DNA from: JACNLN01 sp964626495
GTDB lineage: Bacteria > Fidelibacterota > Marinisomatia > Marinisomatales > CAZVFT01
Reading direction: 5' to 3'
NCBI GenBank assembly: GCA_964626495.1
Contig: CAZVFT010000014.1
Coordinates: 1 to 34,200 of the forward strand
DNA: 34,200 bases
Under the pieces are notes generated by a model. It was not told the DNA's origin. It saw only the letters and a list, made by a program, of their open reading frames with translations, and searched no databases. The translations under genes were made by a program, and so were the position numbers. Below, piece after piece: positions 23,890-32,596 of this stretch. Each line of letters begins with the position of its first letter. Positions within the stretch are counted from its first letter, which is position 1.

Positions 23890-24790
23890 CTAACTCAGTT
23901 TCCACGCTTGTTTCTTCTGGCATTGGTTTCCCAGCCTTAATCCAGGCAGTGTACCAGAAGGATGCCACCCGAAGGACTGCCATTTCTATCCTTTCTTTTG
24001 CAATATTTCCGGATTCTCGAAAAAGTATCTCGTGATACTTGGTATCTGCCATGGGATCGCGCCAATCCTTTAATCGCTCTTTTTCTTCCTCCGATAAATT
24101 TTTTCTGGCGAGGAAATCTGCACGAAGGATGTCAAAATGGTGAAGATAAGATTCCTTCATCACGGTAAAAGACTCTTCCACCGGGTCTCTTACTGTGAAT
24201 AAAATACCTTTGGGATGGATGTTATCCAGTAGATATCTATCCACCATCTGCGTTTCCCACTGACCATGCACACCATCATTCCCAGTCAATTGACCATCAT
24301 AATTAGCCACCACATGAAGGGGCATATGGATGTCGGATATATAATGTGCCAGAGCTGCTGCCGTCAGGTTTGCTTCCTCCCAATGACCGGCCTTGAAGTT
24401 CTCTATCAACCGATGGTAATATTCCTTAATCCGCCAGGGGGCTATCCCCCATTTCTTGACTTTATCAGCCCCATAGCTCTCAATGAGAAGATCCAGTGAT
24501 CTGGGAATATCTGAAAAAGGATAATCACCGTAGAGGTCGCAATCCATATAATGACCGTAACCTTCATCCGGGTCCTTTTCTTTCCAGAGATCTGGATCAA
24601 TGGAGTGTTCTGAAATATAGTCTACATTTTGTGAAAAATTGCTTCCAAGGGGACCTGGAAGGAATTTGACCGCCTTACGATTGATAGCTTTGTGTGTTTC
24701 AAAACCCCATCCCTTAAGTAAACCGATAGGGAAAAGTATACAGGTACAAAATAGAATTAAATAGAGACAACGACTCCTATACCCGGACAT
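23861..24790 (-). CDS. Exported S1/P1-nuclease / zinc-dependent phospholipase C fold protein
   Basis: A predicted exported zinc enzyme. A hydrophobic N-terminus (residues 8-25) is followed by GWGFETHKAI; in this superfamily a tryptophan at the mature N-terminus and the nearby histidine bind zinc. Other candidate ligands are HSIDPD (62-67), GHYMD (79-83), AHYISDIHMPLHV (148-160) and HGQWE (175-179). Whether it cleaves nucleic acid or phospholipid cannot be decided from sequence. It has 309 residues. Its end overlaps the first possible xseA start, and it lies between the small ribosomal protein gene and xseA, in the same direction as its neighbours. Confidence 0.8.
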   Translation of the reverse strand: MSGYRSRCLYLILFCTCILFPIGLLKGWGFETHKAINRKAVKFLPGPLGSNFSQNVDYISEHSIDPDLWKEKDPDEGYGHYMDCDLYGDYPFSDIPRSLDLLIESYGADKVKKWGIAPWRIKEYYHRLIENFKAGHWEEANLTAAALAHYISDIHMPLHVVANYDGQLTGNDGVHGQWETQMVDRYLLDNIHPKGILFTVRDPVEESFTVMKESYLHHFDILRADFLARKNLSEEEKERLKDWRDPMADTKYHEILFRESGNIAKERIEMAVLRVASFWYTAWIKAGKPMPEETSVETELDEKGYMVSP

Positions 24791-24816
24791 TGGATTATAA
24801 AGATATAGCGTACTAT

Positions 24817-24909
24817 CTATTTCTTTTTCTTGTGACGATTCAAACGAAGACGCTTCTTACGCTTGTGTGTACTTATTTTTCGTCTCTTCCGCTTTTTTCC
24901 AGAAGGCAT
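24817..24909 (-). CDS. 30-residue AURKAIP1/COX24-type (mS38/bS22-like) ribosomal protein
   Basis: A very short, extremely basic protein: MPSGKKRKRRKISTHKRKKR, then LRLNRHKKKK. It matches the small Bacteroidota/FCB proteins assigned to the AURKAIP1/COX24 domain, whose mitochondrial relative is ribosomal protein mS38 and whose mycobacterial counterpart is bS22. AAGGGG lies 7 nt before the ATG. It follows the HU gene by 14 nt. A ribosomal small-subunit role is inferred from family. Confidence 0.85.
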   Translation of the reverse strand: MPSGKKRKRRKISTHKRKKRLRLNRHKKKK

Positions 24910-24923
24910 ATTAATCCCCTTAC

Positions 24924-25220
24924 TTATAAGGTAGGTTTATTCAATAATTCTTTTAACAAACGGGAAGGTTTGAACGTGGGTACAACCCGCTTAGGAAGGT
25001 AAATAATTTCCCCGGTACCCGGATTCCTGGCTTTTCTTGGATTTCGTATTTTAACCCTAAAAGAACCAAACCCCCTCAACTCCACCCGATTATGATCTTC
25101 CAACGCTACAATAATGGTGGTAAATATTCCTCTCATGACCGCTTCTGTATCTACCTTTGTGATTCCTGTGGCTGTTGCTACAGTATCAATGATTTCTGCT
25201 TTTGTAATGGTTCTGCTCAT
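24924..25220 (-). CDS. HU/IHF-family DNA-binding protein
   Basis: A histone-like dimeric DNA-bending protein of 98 residues. Features are TKAEIIDTVATATG (helix 1), VELRGFGSFRV, then the DNA-binding arm KARNPGTGEIIYLP and VVPTFKPSRLLKE. The arm carries the intercalating proline context NPGTG. Its GGAGG ribosome-binding site lies inside the last codons and stop of sppA (TGG AGG TAA), so translation is coupled. It cannot be sorted confidently into HU or IHF. Confidence 0.93.
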   Translation of the reverse strand: MSRTITKAEIIDTVATATGITKVDTEAVMRGIFTTIIVALEDHNRVELRGFGSFRVKIRNPRKARNPGTGEIIYLPKRVVPTFKPSRLLKELLNKPTL

Positions 25221-25223
25221 AAT

Positions 25224-26105
25224 TTACCTCCATCGATATTCAAATCTAGGAATCGAAAACTGATTCCTTACTTCCTGAATTTTATCACCAAAAAGCCAAT
25301 CTATTAACGACGGTTTCCTCCGTTTAGGTTCCACTGTTTTTGGCTTCCCTTCAATACCGCCCAGTTCCCCTGCCAACCGGATAGCATCGTCAAAGGTTCC
25401 TAACGTATCAATCAAGCCCAGCTCCAAACTCTGTTCCCCGGTATAAACCCTGCCATCAGCTAATTCCTCCACTACTTCCTTATCCAATCTCCGAGAGATA
25501 GCTACCACCCTCACAAATTGATGGTGAAGGTTCATCACCACATCATTAAAATAGCTTAAGTCCTCATCCGTTACCTCACGGGTGGGAGATCCGGCATCTT
25601 TCAAATCTCCACTTTTGATAGTCTCTACATCCACGCCAACTTTTTCCATCAATTCCGTCACTACCGGGTAATTTACTATCACCCCAATGCTACCTGTTAC
25701 CGTCCCGGGATTCGCTACTATAGTATGACTTCCCAGAGCAATGTAATATCCGCCAGATGCTGCCACGTCTCCCATTGAAGTCACGACAGGTTTCGTCTCA
25801 TTTAAATCCTTGACTTTCTGATAAATCTCCTGCGAAGGAGCAATTCCACCCCCGGGACTATTCACCCGTAACACCACCGCTACTACATCCTTACGTTCCT
25901 TTATATCATCCAATTCCTTGATGACCTTCTCAGAGTTAAAAATGGAGCCAGCTACTTTCACTATCGCCACCTTTTTGCCATCAATAACAGAATCTCCTGA
26001 AATGTGAATTTTACCAATGACCGTCAGTAAAAACACCAGAATAAGTACACATCCTATCGAAATCAATAGCCAGTGCCACGGGGAAATATGTCTGGAAGGT
26101 TTCAT
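25224..26105 (-). CDS. sppA: Signal peptide peptidase SppA (36K type)
   Basis: A membrane-anchored serine protease that degrades cleaved signal peptides. A single transmembrane helix at residues 12-30 is followed by the ClpP-like core: LRVNSPGGGIAPSQEIY, VAASGGYYIA with the probable nucleophile Ser117, NPGTVTGSIGVI, and IKSGDLKDAGSP with the probable general base Lys169. It has 293 residues, the short single-domain form. It starts 2 nt after the transglycosylase stop and its end carries the HU ribosome-binding site. Confidence 0.94.
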   Translation of the reverse strand: MKPSRHISPWHWLLISIGCVLILVFLLTVIGKIHISGDSVIDGKKVAIVKVAGSIFNSEKVIKELDDIKERKDVVAVVLRVNSPGGGIAPSQEIYQKVKDLNETKPVVTSMGDVAASGGYYIALGSHTIVANPGTVTGSIGVIVNYPVVTELMEKVGVDVETIKSGDLKDAGSPTREVTDEDLSYFNDVVMNLHHQFVRVVAISRRLDKEVVEELADGRVYTGEQSLELGLIDTLGTFDDAIRLAGELGGIEGKPKTVEPKRRKPSLIDWLFGDKIQEVRNQFSIPRFEYRWR

Positions 26106-26107
26106 GC

Positions 26108-27997
26108 TTATTTCACATAAATAACCAATTTTTGCCCCGGATAAATATACTCATTTCTTGAAATGCCATTCCACCTCCGTACTTTTGAGACCGATGTTCT
26201 ATAACGCATAGCAATATGACTCAGAGTATCACCTCTACGAACGACATAAATCTCTTTCTCATATGGATTCGAACCTGAAGAAGTGGTGGCAAGTTTCGAG
26301 GGAGATGCGGGAATAACCAGCTTCTGTCCTGGATAAATATACTGTCCATACCGAAGACCATTCAGTTGTCGAATTCTTCGGGCGGAGGTCCCGTAGCGTT
26401 CGGCGATATGACCTAATGTGTCCCCTTTACGTACGCGGTAAACAATCCTGTCCTTCTCAGACACTTTAGATGAAGCGATAGAACTCGTCCCCGGGACAGG
26501 CGGTACAGGGATAGTTAACTTCTGACCAATCTGTAACCGGTGATAATTTCTTATTTTGTTTACCGAGGCAACATCGTATATGGAAACACCATACTTTCTT
26601 GCAATAACCCAGAGTGATTCACCCCTTCTTACTCTGTGAACGAGATACTGTGGGACAAATCGCTGAAATTTAGGTAAACTATTAAACTCTTTAGTGAAGG
26701 TATCCTTACTTCCCTTGGGAATCTTTAAAGAATATGGTTGATTGGAGGGAGTCGCAAATTGTCGAATTTCAGGGTTATATTTTCTAAGCTGCTTCATACT
26801 GATCCCGGCACATTTTGCCAGAACGTTCAAATCTGCGCTTGATTCGATAATTACCTCGTCGTACTCGAGTGAATTGTTTTGGGATACCTTGAATCCATAC
26901 TTTGCGGGATCTCTAGTGATTATCGCAGCTGCCAGAACTGTGGGGACGTAGTTTCGGGTCTCACGGGGAAGCGAATTTAACTGCCAGAAATCCCGAGTCT
27001 GGTGCAAACGAATAGCTCGATTTATACGCCCTTCTCCCGAGTTATATGCCGCCATGGCTAAATACCAGTCATCAAACTCAATGTACAAATCCTTAAAATA
27101 GTCTGCAGCTGCCTGAGTTGCTTTTCGAGGATCCCTTCGTTCATCTATCCACCAGGTCCTTGATAAACCATACATCTTCGCGGTCCCGGATACAAACTGC
27201 CATAATCCTGAAGCATGGGCTGTAGAATATGCTTTAGGATTGAAACCACTCTCCACCATTGAAACATAAATTAGCTCTTCAGGCAAACCATTTTCAGTTA
27301 AAATCTCAATAATAGATTCTTTGTAAAAAGGAAGTCGAGAAAGCCATATTTCGAACTGCCGTTTTCCTTTCGTCCGGAAAAAGTTAATGGTTTGTTCCAC
27401 ACGACTGTTGAGAACAAGAGGAATGTGTCCATTTCTATCGTCTATCACCGTAAATTTGGATCCATTTATCTCTATTTCCAGCGGTTCCATATATTCGGAA
27501 AGTTCTTCCCGAAGACTGGCTACTGTGATAGGGGTTTCCACACGATTCACCGTCCGAAAATGATTCTCATAAGCATGTATCAACATATTCTCAAAACGAG
27601 TATACTCCTCCTGATCATCTTCCAACATCCCATTAACCTGCCCCGCCTCTATCAGTAGATCTGTAATCTTTTCTATCAGATACACCACTTCCATCGTGTC
27701 ATTATGCTGATCTGCAATAAGAGCCTCCACAAAGTATCTTTTTGCATCCTGTAGGATAAGTGGAAGCCTGTTAATGGACTGAAGAATAATTTCCTCGCTA
27801 TCGGCAGTGGATATTTCAGTCGCAACAGTATCTTCCAAAAGGGGAATAATAATCTCCTCGTCACCGGGAATGGAGGAAAATTCAGTCACAACGGTATCTT
27901 CCAGTTGGATATCCCGAACCATAACGGAATCCTCTGAAACTGCATAAACAAGACTTGCAGATATAAAAGAAAAGAATGCTATTTGCCCTAACTTCAT
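26108..27997 (-). CDS. Membrane-bound lytic murein transglycosylase D-like with three LysM domains
   Basis: Cleaves peptidoglycan glycan strands in the periplasm. A signal peptide (1-19) is followed by an acidic low-complexity stretch with two copies of a LEDTV-TE motif (about 32 and 54). The SLT domain at about 230-360 carries the catalytic glutamate in VSMVESGFNPKAYS (Glu247), then ASGLWQFVSGTAKMYGL and LAMAAYNSGEGRI. Three LysM domains follow at about 452-495, 517-561 and 581-625 (HRVRRGESLWVIA, YRVRKGDTLGHIA, YVVRRGDTLSHIA). It has 629 residues, longer than enterobacterial MltD, mainly through the N-terminal extension. It is coupled to sppA. Confidence 0.94.
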   Translation of the reverse strand: MKLGQIAFFSFISASLVYAVSEDSVMVRDIQLEDTVVTEFSSIPGDEEIIIPLLEDTVATEISTADSEEIILQSINRLPLILQDAKRYFVEALIADQHNDTMEVVYLIEKITDLLIEAGQVNGMLEDDQEEYTRFENMLIHAYENHFRTVNRVETPITVASLREELSEYMEPLEIEINGSKFTVIDDRNGHIPLVLNSRVEQTINFFRTKGKRQFEIWLSRLPFYKESIIEILTENGLPEELIYVSMVESGFNPKAYSTAHASGLWQFVSGTAKMYGLSRTWWIDERRDPRKATQAAADYFKDLYIEFDDWYLAMAAYNSGEGRINRAIRLHQTRDFWQLNSLPRETRNYVPTVLAAAIITRDPAKYGFKVSQNNSLEYDEVIIESSADLNVLAKCAGISMKQLRKYNPEIRQFATPSNQPYSLKIPKGSKDTFTKEFNSLPKFQRFVPQYLVHRVRRGESLWVIARKYGVSIYDVASVNKIRNYHRLQIGQKLTIPVPPVPGTSSIASSKVSEKDRIVYRVRKGDTLGHIAERYGTSARRIRQLNGLRYGQYIYPGQKLVIPASPSKLATTSSGSNPYEKEIYVVRRGDTLSHIAMRYRTSVSKVRRWNGISRNEYIYPGQKLVIYVK

Positions 27998-28059
27998 ATA
28001 ATGTGTGAGATATAAGGTTCTTAAACGGCGAGAAAGTTAAATGGAAAAGTAGAATGGAG

Positions 28060-28545
28060 TCAAGAGTTTTCCCGACGAAAGTGTTTCAAAATCCGGGAAA
28101 TGATGGAACTGGTCGATTTTCCTTCAACGAGAGGGACCCTTACTATCCGCCCACCTCTACTAATCACTTCTTTAGCTCCTACAATATCCTCTTCCTCATA
28201 ATCAGCACCCTTCACCAGCACATCTGGATGAATTAGATTGATTAGATTTTCAGGTGTATCTTCATAAAATAGTGTTACATCATCCACGAATTGAAATGCA
28301 TCTACGATAGCAGCACGCTCCTGCTCACCCTGAATTGGTTGACCTTTTCCTTTCAGACGACGTACAGATTCATCTCCATTTACACCTACGAAAAGACAGG
28401 CACCCTCATTCCGGGCTCTCTTCAATATTTCGATATGTCCCAAGTGAATGAGATCAAAACAACCGTTTGTAAACACAACGATTTTCCCCTCGGTCTGCAA
28501 CCGGGCAGATTTTTCTGCCATCTTCTCCTGTGTTAAAATTGCCAT
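28060..28545 (-). CDS. RfaE2-type nucleotidyltransferase (ADP-heptose synthesis)
   Basis: The stand-alone C-terminal half of the HldE/RfaE system, which transfers AMP to heptose-1-phosphate for lipopolysaccharide core synthesis. The cytidylyltransferase-fold signature is VFTNGCFDLIHLGH at residues 24-37 (HxGH at 34-37), followed by VGVNGDESVRRLKGKGQPI, VLVKGADYEEEDIVGA and a C-terminal GKSTSSIISRI. I start at the ATG at 28545, which overlaps the stop of the upstream gene (TAATG); an ATG 27 nt earlier would overlap more and lacks similarity. It has 161 residues, normal for the split form. The kinase partner is not in the window. Confidence 0.92.
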   Translation of the reverse strand: MAILTQEKMAEKSARLQTEGKIVVFTNGCFDLIHLGHIEILKRARNEGACLFVGVNGDESVRRLKGKGQPIQGEQERAAIVDAFQFVDDVTLFYEDTPENLINLIHPDVLVKGADYEEEDIVGAKEVISRGGRIVRVPLVEGKSTSSIISRILKHFRRENS

Positions 28546-29813
28546 TACGATATTAGAGGACATACAGCACAAAGCCCCTGACGACAGTATCGATTCTGTA
28601 ATGCCATTAGCCCCTGCTGTACACTAAAACTGGTTAATTCTTTAGTGGGAATTTTTCGGTTAAATTGTCTTGACAACCTACCGTAAGTATAACCGAGTTT
28701 AAGGTCACACCATTGCTCGAATTTACCATTCCCCCGATTCTCTAACTTTCCTTCCATCATACAGATTGCTTCCTGCATCGGATACACCACATTCCCAAGC
28801 CATTCACTTATCCATCCCTTGCCGGGAATAGTCTTGGGAAATAGAGTAACAAGATCCCGATATGTAATAGAATCATTATCTTCCCCTAGCTGCCATCCCG
28901 AAAGTAATGCTTTCACCAAATCAACGCCAAATCGTAATCGTCGAAGAGGGTCAGCCGCCGGGCGCACAGAACGGTGATTCCACTCATACGATTCCACAAC
29001 CTGTGCAATTTTATGTTTACGACAAATCGAGTCCCAGGTAGATAACAGGGATTCCTTCTCATTCTCCAAGTCAGAAAGAAACCCCGCAGAACCAAACAAA
29101 GCTGCTATAATCTCGGTGTGAGTTGTCATCTTGCTAAGCAACGTCAACGGTAGTGATCTGGCAAGCTTCTCAAAGAGATGGACGTTACCCTTCAATCCAA
29201 GAGCGCCAAAGGATTTGAGATAAAAGAGATCCCGCGGGATCACGTCTTTAACAAGATCATCGTGAAATCGATGAACTTTTTCAAGCCACCGAAACCACAT
29301 GAATGATTGTATTGTTAATTTTACAAATTCACCGTTGAGACTACAAGCCAATTTACAACCAGATTCCCAGGTGCAGTCCGTATACACGTCAGAACAGATA
29401 ACCGTCAGGACTGGCTGACCGGAGAGTGTGGTGGCTCTTTTGTTTCCTGCTCGACCAACGACGTGGAGGATCACATTGTTATAAAGAGGATCCCGGTTAT
29501 GACCGTGACTAAACCAATCCCTCTCATTAAGATGAAACTCTACACTACCTTTGTGCACCTCAGAGTCCACAAGCAATTTTGCCTTACTGATATCCGGACC
29601 ATCATATATATTCACCAAACCGAGTTCAAGAACATAAAGGATTGTGTCATCTACCGCGTTAAACTGTTCACCTGCTTTCACAGATTGCCAGCACTGAACC
29701 ATCTGTTGTTCGGATGTTACTTTCCCTTGCTGAGGTTCACAGACAGTTAGGTGAGATTGGTGAGATTTTGGTATAATATCAAGAAACATCATTGAAATAT
29801 TATGGTTTATCAC
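28545..29813 (-). CDS. DUF2851-family protein
   Basis: A protein of unknown function widespread in Bacteroidota and relatives. Recognisable parts are the N-terminal VNIYDGPDISKAKLL, the strongly conserved GSVEFHLNERDWFSHGHNRD followed by PLYNNVILHVV, and the cysteine-containing C-terminus YCRQGLCAVCPL. The GSVEFHL...HVV core resembles a nuclease-like acidic/histidine arrangement, but no activity is established. The start is a GTG at 29813 or one of two ATGs at about 29792; none has a clear ribosome-binding site. Its stop overlaps the start of the RfaE2-type gene. Confidence 0.85.
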   Translation of the reverse strand: MINHNISMMFLDIIPKSHQSHLTVCEPQQGKVTSEQQMVQCWQSVKAGEQFNAVDDTILYVLELGLVNIYDGPDISKAKLLVDSEVHKGSVEFHLNERDWFSHGHNRDPLYNNVILHVVGRAGNKRATTLSGQPVLTVICSDVYTDCTWESGCKLACSLNGEFVKLTIQSFMWFRWLEKVHRFHDDLVKDVIPRDLFYLKSFGALGLKGNVHLFEKLARSLPLTLLSKMTTHTEIIAALFGSAGFLSDLENEKESLLSTWDSICRKHKIAQVVESYEWNHRSVRPAADPLRRLRFGVDLVKALLSGWQLGEDNDSITYRDLVTLFPKTIPGKGWISEWLGNVVYPMQEAICMMEGKLENRGNGKFEQWCDLKLGYTYGRLSRQFNRKIPTKELTSFSVQQGLMALQNRYCRQGLCAVCPLIS

Positions 29814-30421
29814 ATATTATTGTGAGTGATTAGGTTTTAAAACGAACCCTCCTCACTTGCGAGGAATACAGATTTCATCCTCTACTTGTCCATAAAACTC
29901 GTACGTTTGCTTGAATCCAGTTCTTCTTTTTATTGCGATCAATAAGTATGACTTATTAGTGAGTCCATAAAAATGTAACAAGTGCAGTCAATTTACTATA
30001 TCAGAGAACTTTCATCGTCTAAATACCTCGATTCACCCCCTCTTTTTTTCTCCCCCCTCGAAGGGGAGAAGGCTATTCCTGCATACTCTATGATAATCGT
30101 TACCTTTGTAAATTTCCTCTCTCCGCCAGCTGGCGGAAGAGGATTAAGGTGAGGGTGATCATTCAACACTTTTGCCTATGCATACTTGACAAGTTCAGAC
30201 CACCCCTCAGTCGGAAGCCTGACAGGTTACACCCCTCCTTGACAAGCCTGCCCGCCCACTGGCTGGGAGGGGAAACAGATATGTCCGGCTCTCGACGGAA
30301 AGGGGAGGTCTTCCAACTAAAAAGTTCCATGATAAAAATGTGATTATGGTTTAACACCTTCAGGATTGTTCGAGGTCTCCTCATTTTTCTGCCAGTCTTT
30401 TCACTGACCTGTTTTTGAACT
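29814..30421. repeat. Repeat-rich intergenic region between DUF2851 and plsC
   Basis: I see no convincing gene in these 608 nt. They contain a hairpin TCCTC/GAGGA near 29850-29866 and TTCTCCCC/GGGGAGAA at 30048-30070. The perfect palindrome TCCGCCAGCTGGCGGA lies at 30122-30137. A GC-rich stretch at about 30200-30310 (CACCCCTCAGTCGG, CCTGCCCGCC, AAGGGGAGG) follows the style of dispersed intergenic repeats. Between them the sequence is ordinary AT-rich DNA. The region breaks an otherwise compact minus-strand gene run. Confidence 0.65.
30122..30137. repeat. 16-bp perfect palindrome TCCGCCAGCTGGCGGA
   Basis: This is a sister copy of the palindrome at 6621-6636. The two differ only at positions 5 and 12 (C/G here, T/A there), a symmetric change that keeps perfect self-complementarity. 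Here it lies in non-coding DNA. Confidence 0.8.
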
Positions 30422-31156
30422 TCATATACTTGACTTTTTTCCCTCAATCCAAGCTTGTTTTAAAGCTATCACACGATCCCGGACATAATTGGCAAATTCC
30501 ACCTGATCTTTATCCACCCACTCTGCTGTATTGATGGGCTTACCAAATCTCAATTCCACATACCCCGGTTTAAGGCGCTTGGATCTTTTTTTAACAATAC
30601 TCCTCGTACCACATATTGCTACAGGAACCACTGGCATTCCCAATTGGACAGCCAGAGCAAGTCCACCTTTTTTGAACTGATGTATCTCACCATCAATACT
30701 TCGTGTCCCTTCAGGAAAAAGCATTATTGACCTTGGATGTTTCTGCAGGGATACCTTCGCCAGCTCAAGTGATTCTAAAGCCTTCTTGTGATTACTTCTG
30801 TCTACAAAAATATGCTTCGCCAATACCATAGCCCAGCCCATTATCGGAATTTTTAACAGTTCAATTTTTGCAATAGAAACCAGATGATAGGGAATCCCAG
30901 CCCAACTTAACGGAATATCCATGGCACTTTCATGATTCGCAGCAAAAAAGTAGTGTTTTTTATGCTCCAGGAACTCACGACCGATCGCTCCATAAGATAC
31001 ACCCCCAGACCATAAAATAATAGAAGCCCAAATTCTAGCAATAAATCCAATTAATTTTCCACTCCAGTCAATTAGTCCAACAAGAAGACACAACATACCT
31101 AAAACCATTGTCCAGAATAAAAGATTGATAAGCACAAAAAAAGCTCTTGCTGTCAA
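30422..31156 (-). CDS. plsC: 1-acyl-sn-glycerol-3-phosphate acyltransferase
   Basis: Acylates lysophosphatidic acid to phosphatidic acid at the membrane. Hydrophobic helices occupy residues 5-50. The catalytic HX4D motif is NHESAMD (His75, Asp80), and the glycerol-phosphate-binding motif is FPEGTRS (147-153), followed by GMPVVPVAICGT. It has 244 residues, the usual length. The start is a TTG at 31156 with GGAGGG 5 nt upstream, a good site that decides the start. It lies 56 nt downstream of serS in the same direction. Confidence 0.94.
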   Translation of the reverse strand: MTARAFFVLINLLFWTMVLGMLCLLVGLIDWSGKLIGFIARIWASIILWSGGVSYGAIGREFLEHKKHYFFAANHESAMDIPLSWAGIPYHLVSIAKIELLKIPIMGWAMVLAKHIFVDRSNHKKALESLELAKVSLQKHPRSIMLFPEGTRSIDGEIHQFKKGGLALAVQLGMPVVPVAICGTRSIVKKRSKRLKPGYVELRFGKPINTAEWVDKDQVEFANYVRDRVIALKQAWIEGKKSSI

Positions 31157-31212
31157 TTATTCCCTCCTCAATTTGAGAATTGCAAACTAATATTGAAAAA
31201 AACTTAAGCTTA

Positions 31213-32478
31213 TTAACTCCCCAAGAGAGTCATCTGCATATAAGGTTGCAGTACATCAGGAATATTTACCGTTCCATCTTTGTTCTGATATGTTTCGATA
31301 AGTGCGATCATAAGTCGAGGAGTAGCGACTCCAGACCCATTCAATGTATGGATAAAGTCAACTCCTCCGTTTTCTTTTCGATAGCGGATATTAGCTCTAC
31401 GAGCTTGAAACGCTTCAAAATTGCTGCAACTTGAAACCTCCAGCCATCTATTCTCCCCGGGTGCCCATACCTCAATATCGTAACATTTTGCTGATGCGAA
31501 ACTGAGTTCACCTGTACATAATTCCATCACACGATAATGTAAACCAAGCGCTTGAATGATGGATTCAGCATCCAAAATTAGGGATTCCAGTTCATCGTAT
31601 GAGGATTCAGGAAGAACAAACTTGACTAACTCTACTTTATTAAATTGATGTACCCGTATCAAACCACGTGTATCCTTTCCGTAGGACCCTGCCTCTCTCC
31701 GAAAACAGGGAGAAAAAGCTACATACTTTTGTGGCAATTCCCCCTCAGATAAAATATCATCCCGATAAATATTTGTCACCGGAACCTCCGCTGTGGGAAT
31801 TAAAAACATCTCTCCGTCATCGAGGTGGTACATATCATCTTCAAGTTTCGGAAGCTGACCCGTTGCTTCTAAGGTATGCCGAAGTGTAACAAACGGTGGA
31901 TACAATTCCTCATAATTACTTTTTATATGATTGTCCAACATAAAGTTGATTAATGCTCGTTCCAGTTTAGCTCCATTTCCGGTATACAATGGAAATCCTG
32001 TTCCAGAGAGTTTCGATCCCCATTCAAAGTTGAATAATCCCAAGGACTTTCCCAGAGTTAAATGTCCCTTTGGTTTAAAATCAAATTCAGGGTAGGTTCC
32101 CCACAATCGAATTTCTACATTGCCATTCTCATCTTTGCCAAATGGAACAGATTCGTGGGGAATATTAGGGACCCACGCCAGTATATCATTGAGCGATTTC
32201 CTTAAATCTGCAATTTCACTATCAAGGTGTTTGATAGATACAGACATATCTTTCATTTCAACAATGATATCTGTGGCGTCGCGTTTTTGCTTTTTTAACT
32301 CACTGATTTCCTGACTTGCTTTATTCCTACGAGCCTTTAGTCCCTCTACCTCATGGAGCTTTGTTCGGATATCACGATCTATAGATAGAATCCTCTGGAC
32401 ATCCAGCTTCTCCCCCTTATTAAGTGCACCTTCCTGAACTCGCTCTGGATTTTTCCTTATGAATTGTATAGGTAGCAT
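31213..32478 (-). CDS. serS: Seryl-tRNA synthetase
   Basis: Charges tRNA-Ser and tRNA-Sec with serine; a class II synthetase of 421 residues. An N-terminal tRNA-binding coiled coil spans about residues 25-105. It is followed by NIPHESVPFGKDENGN, the serine-site TAEVPVTNIYRDDIL, motif 2 FRREAGSYGKDTRGLIRVHQ, and motif 3 GSGVATPRLMIALIETYQ. In most bacterial SerRS the motif 3 region reads SGLA(V/A)GR; here SGVATPR, a mild variation. The ATG at 32478 gives the standard MLPIQFIRKNPE N-terminus. I saw no T-box-like leader upstream. Confidence 0.97.
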   Translation of the reverse strand: MLPIQFIRKNPERVQEGALNKGEKLDVQRILSIDRDIRTKLHEVEGLKARRNKASQEISELKKQKRDATDIIVEMKDMSVSIKHLDSEIADLRKSLNDILAWVPNIPHESVPFGKDENGNVEIRLWGTYPEFDFKPKGHLTLGKSLGLFNFEWGSKLSGTGFPLYTGNGAKLERALINFMLDNHIKSNYEELYPPFVTLRHTLEATGQLPKLEDDMYHLDDGEMFLIPTAEVPVTNIYRDDILSEGELPQKYVAFSPCFRREAGSYGKDTRGLIRVHQFNKVELVKFVLPESSYDELESLILDAESIIQALGLHYRVMELCTGELSFASAKCYDIEVWAPGENRWLEVSSCSNFEAFQARRANIRYRKENGGVDFIHTLNGSGVATPRLMIALIETYQNKDGTVNIPDVLQPYMQMTLLGS

Positions 32479-32596
32479 TTCTTTATTTGATTATTCTCAA
32501 TGAACAAAAAAAGTATTCCCCGATGAAATCAGCTTACACCGAAATTATAGGTAGGAAGTTACAAAATAATGATTTTATGTAAAAGAATTGACTGGT

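Noticed and set aside
28060..28545. Full bifunctional HldE
   Set aside because: Only the nucleotidyltransferase half is present; there is no sugar-kinase domain in the same frame or next door.
30149..30447. Small proteins encoded in the repeat-rich gap before plsC
   Set aside because: Open frames exist on both strands but follow GC-rich repeat sequence, lack ribosome-binding sites and resemble no family.
32479..32596. T-box or other riboswitch upstream of serS
   Set aside because: Only 118 nt separate serS from the upstream gene, and I saw no specifier loop, antiterminator motif or terminator stem.
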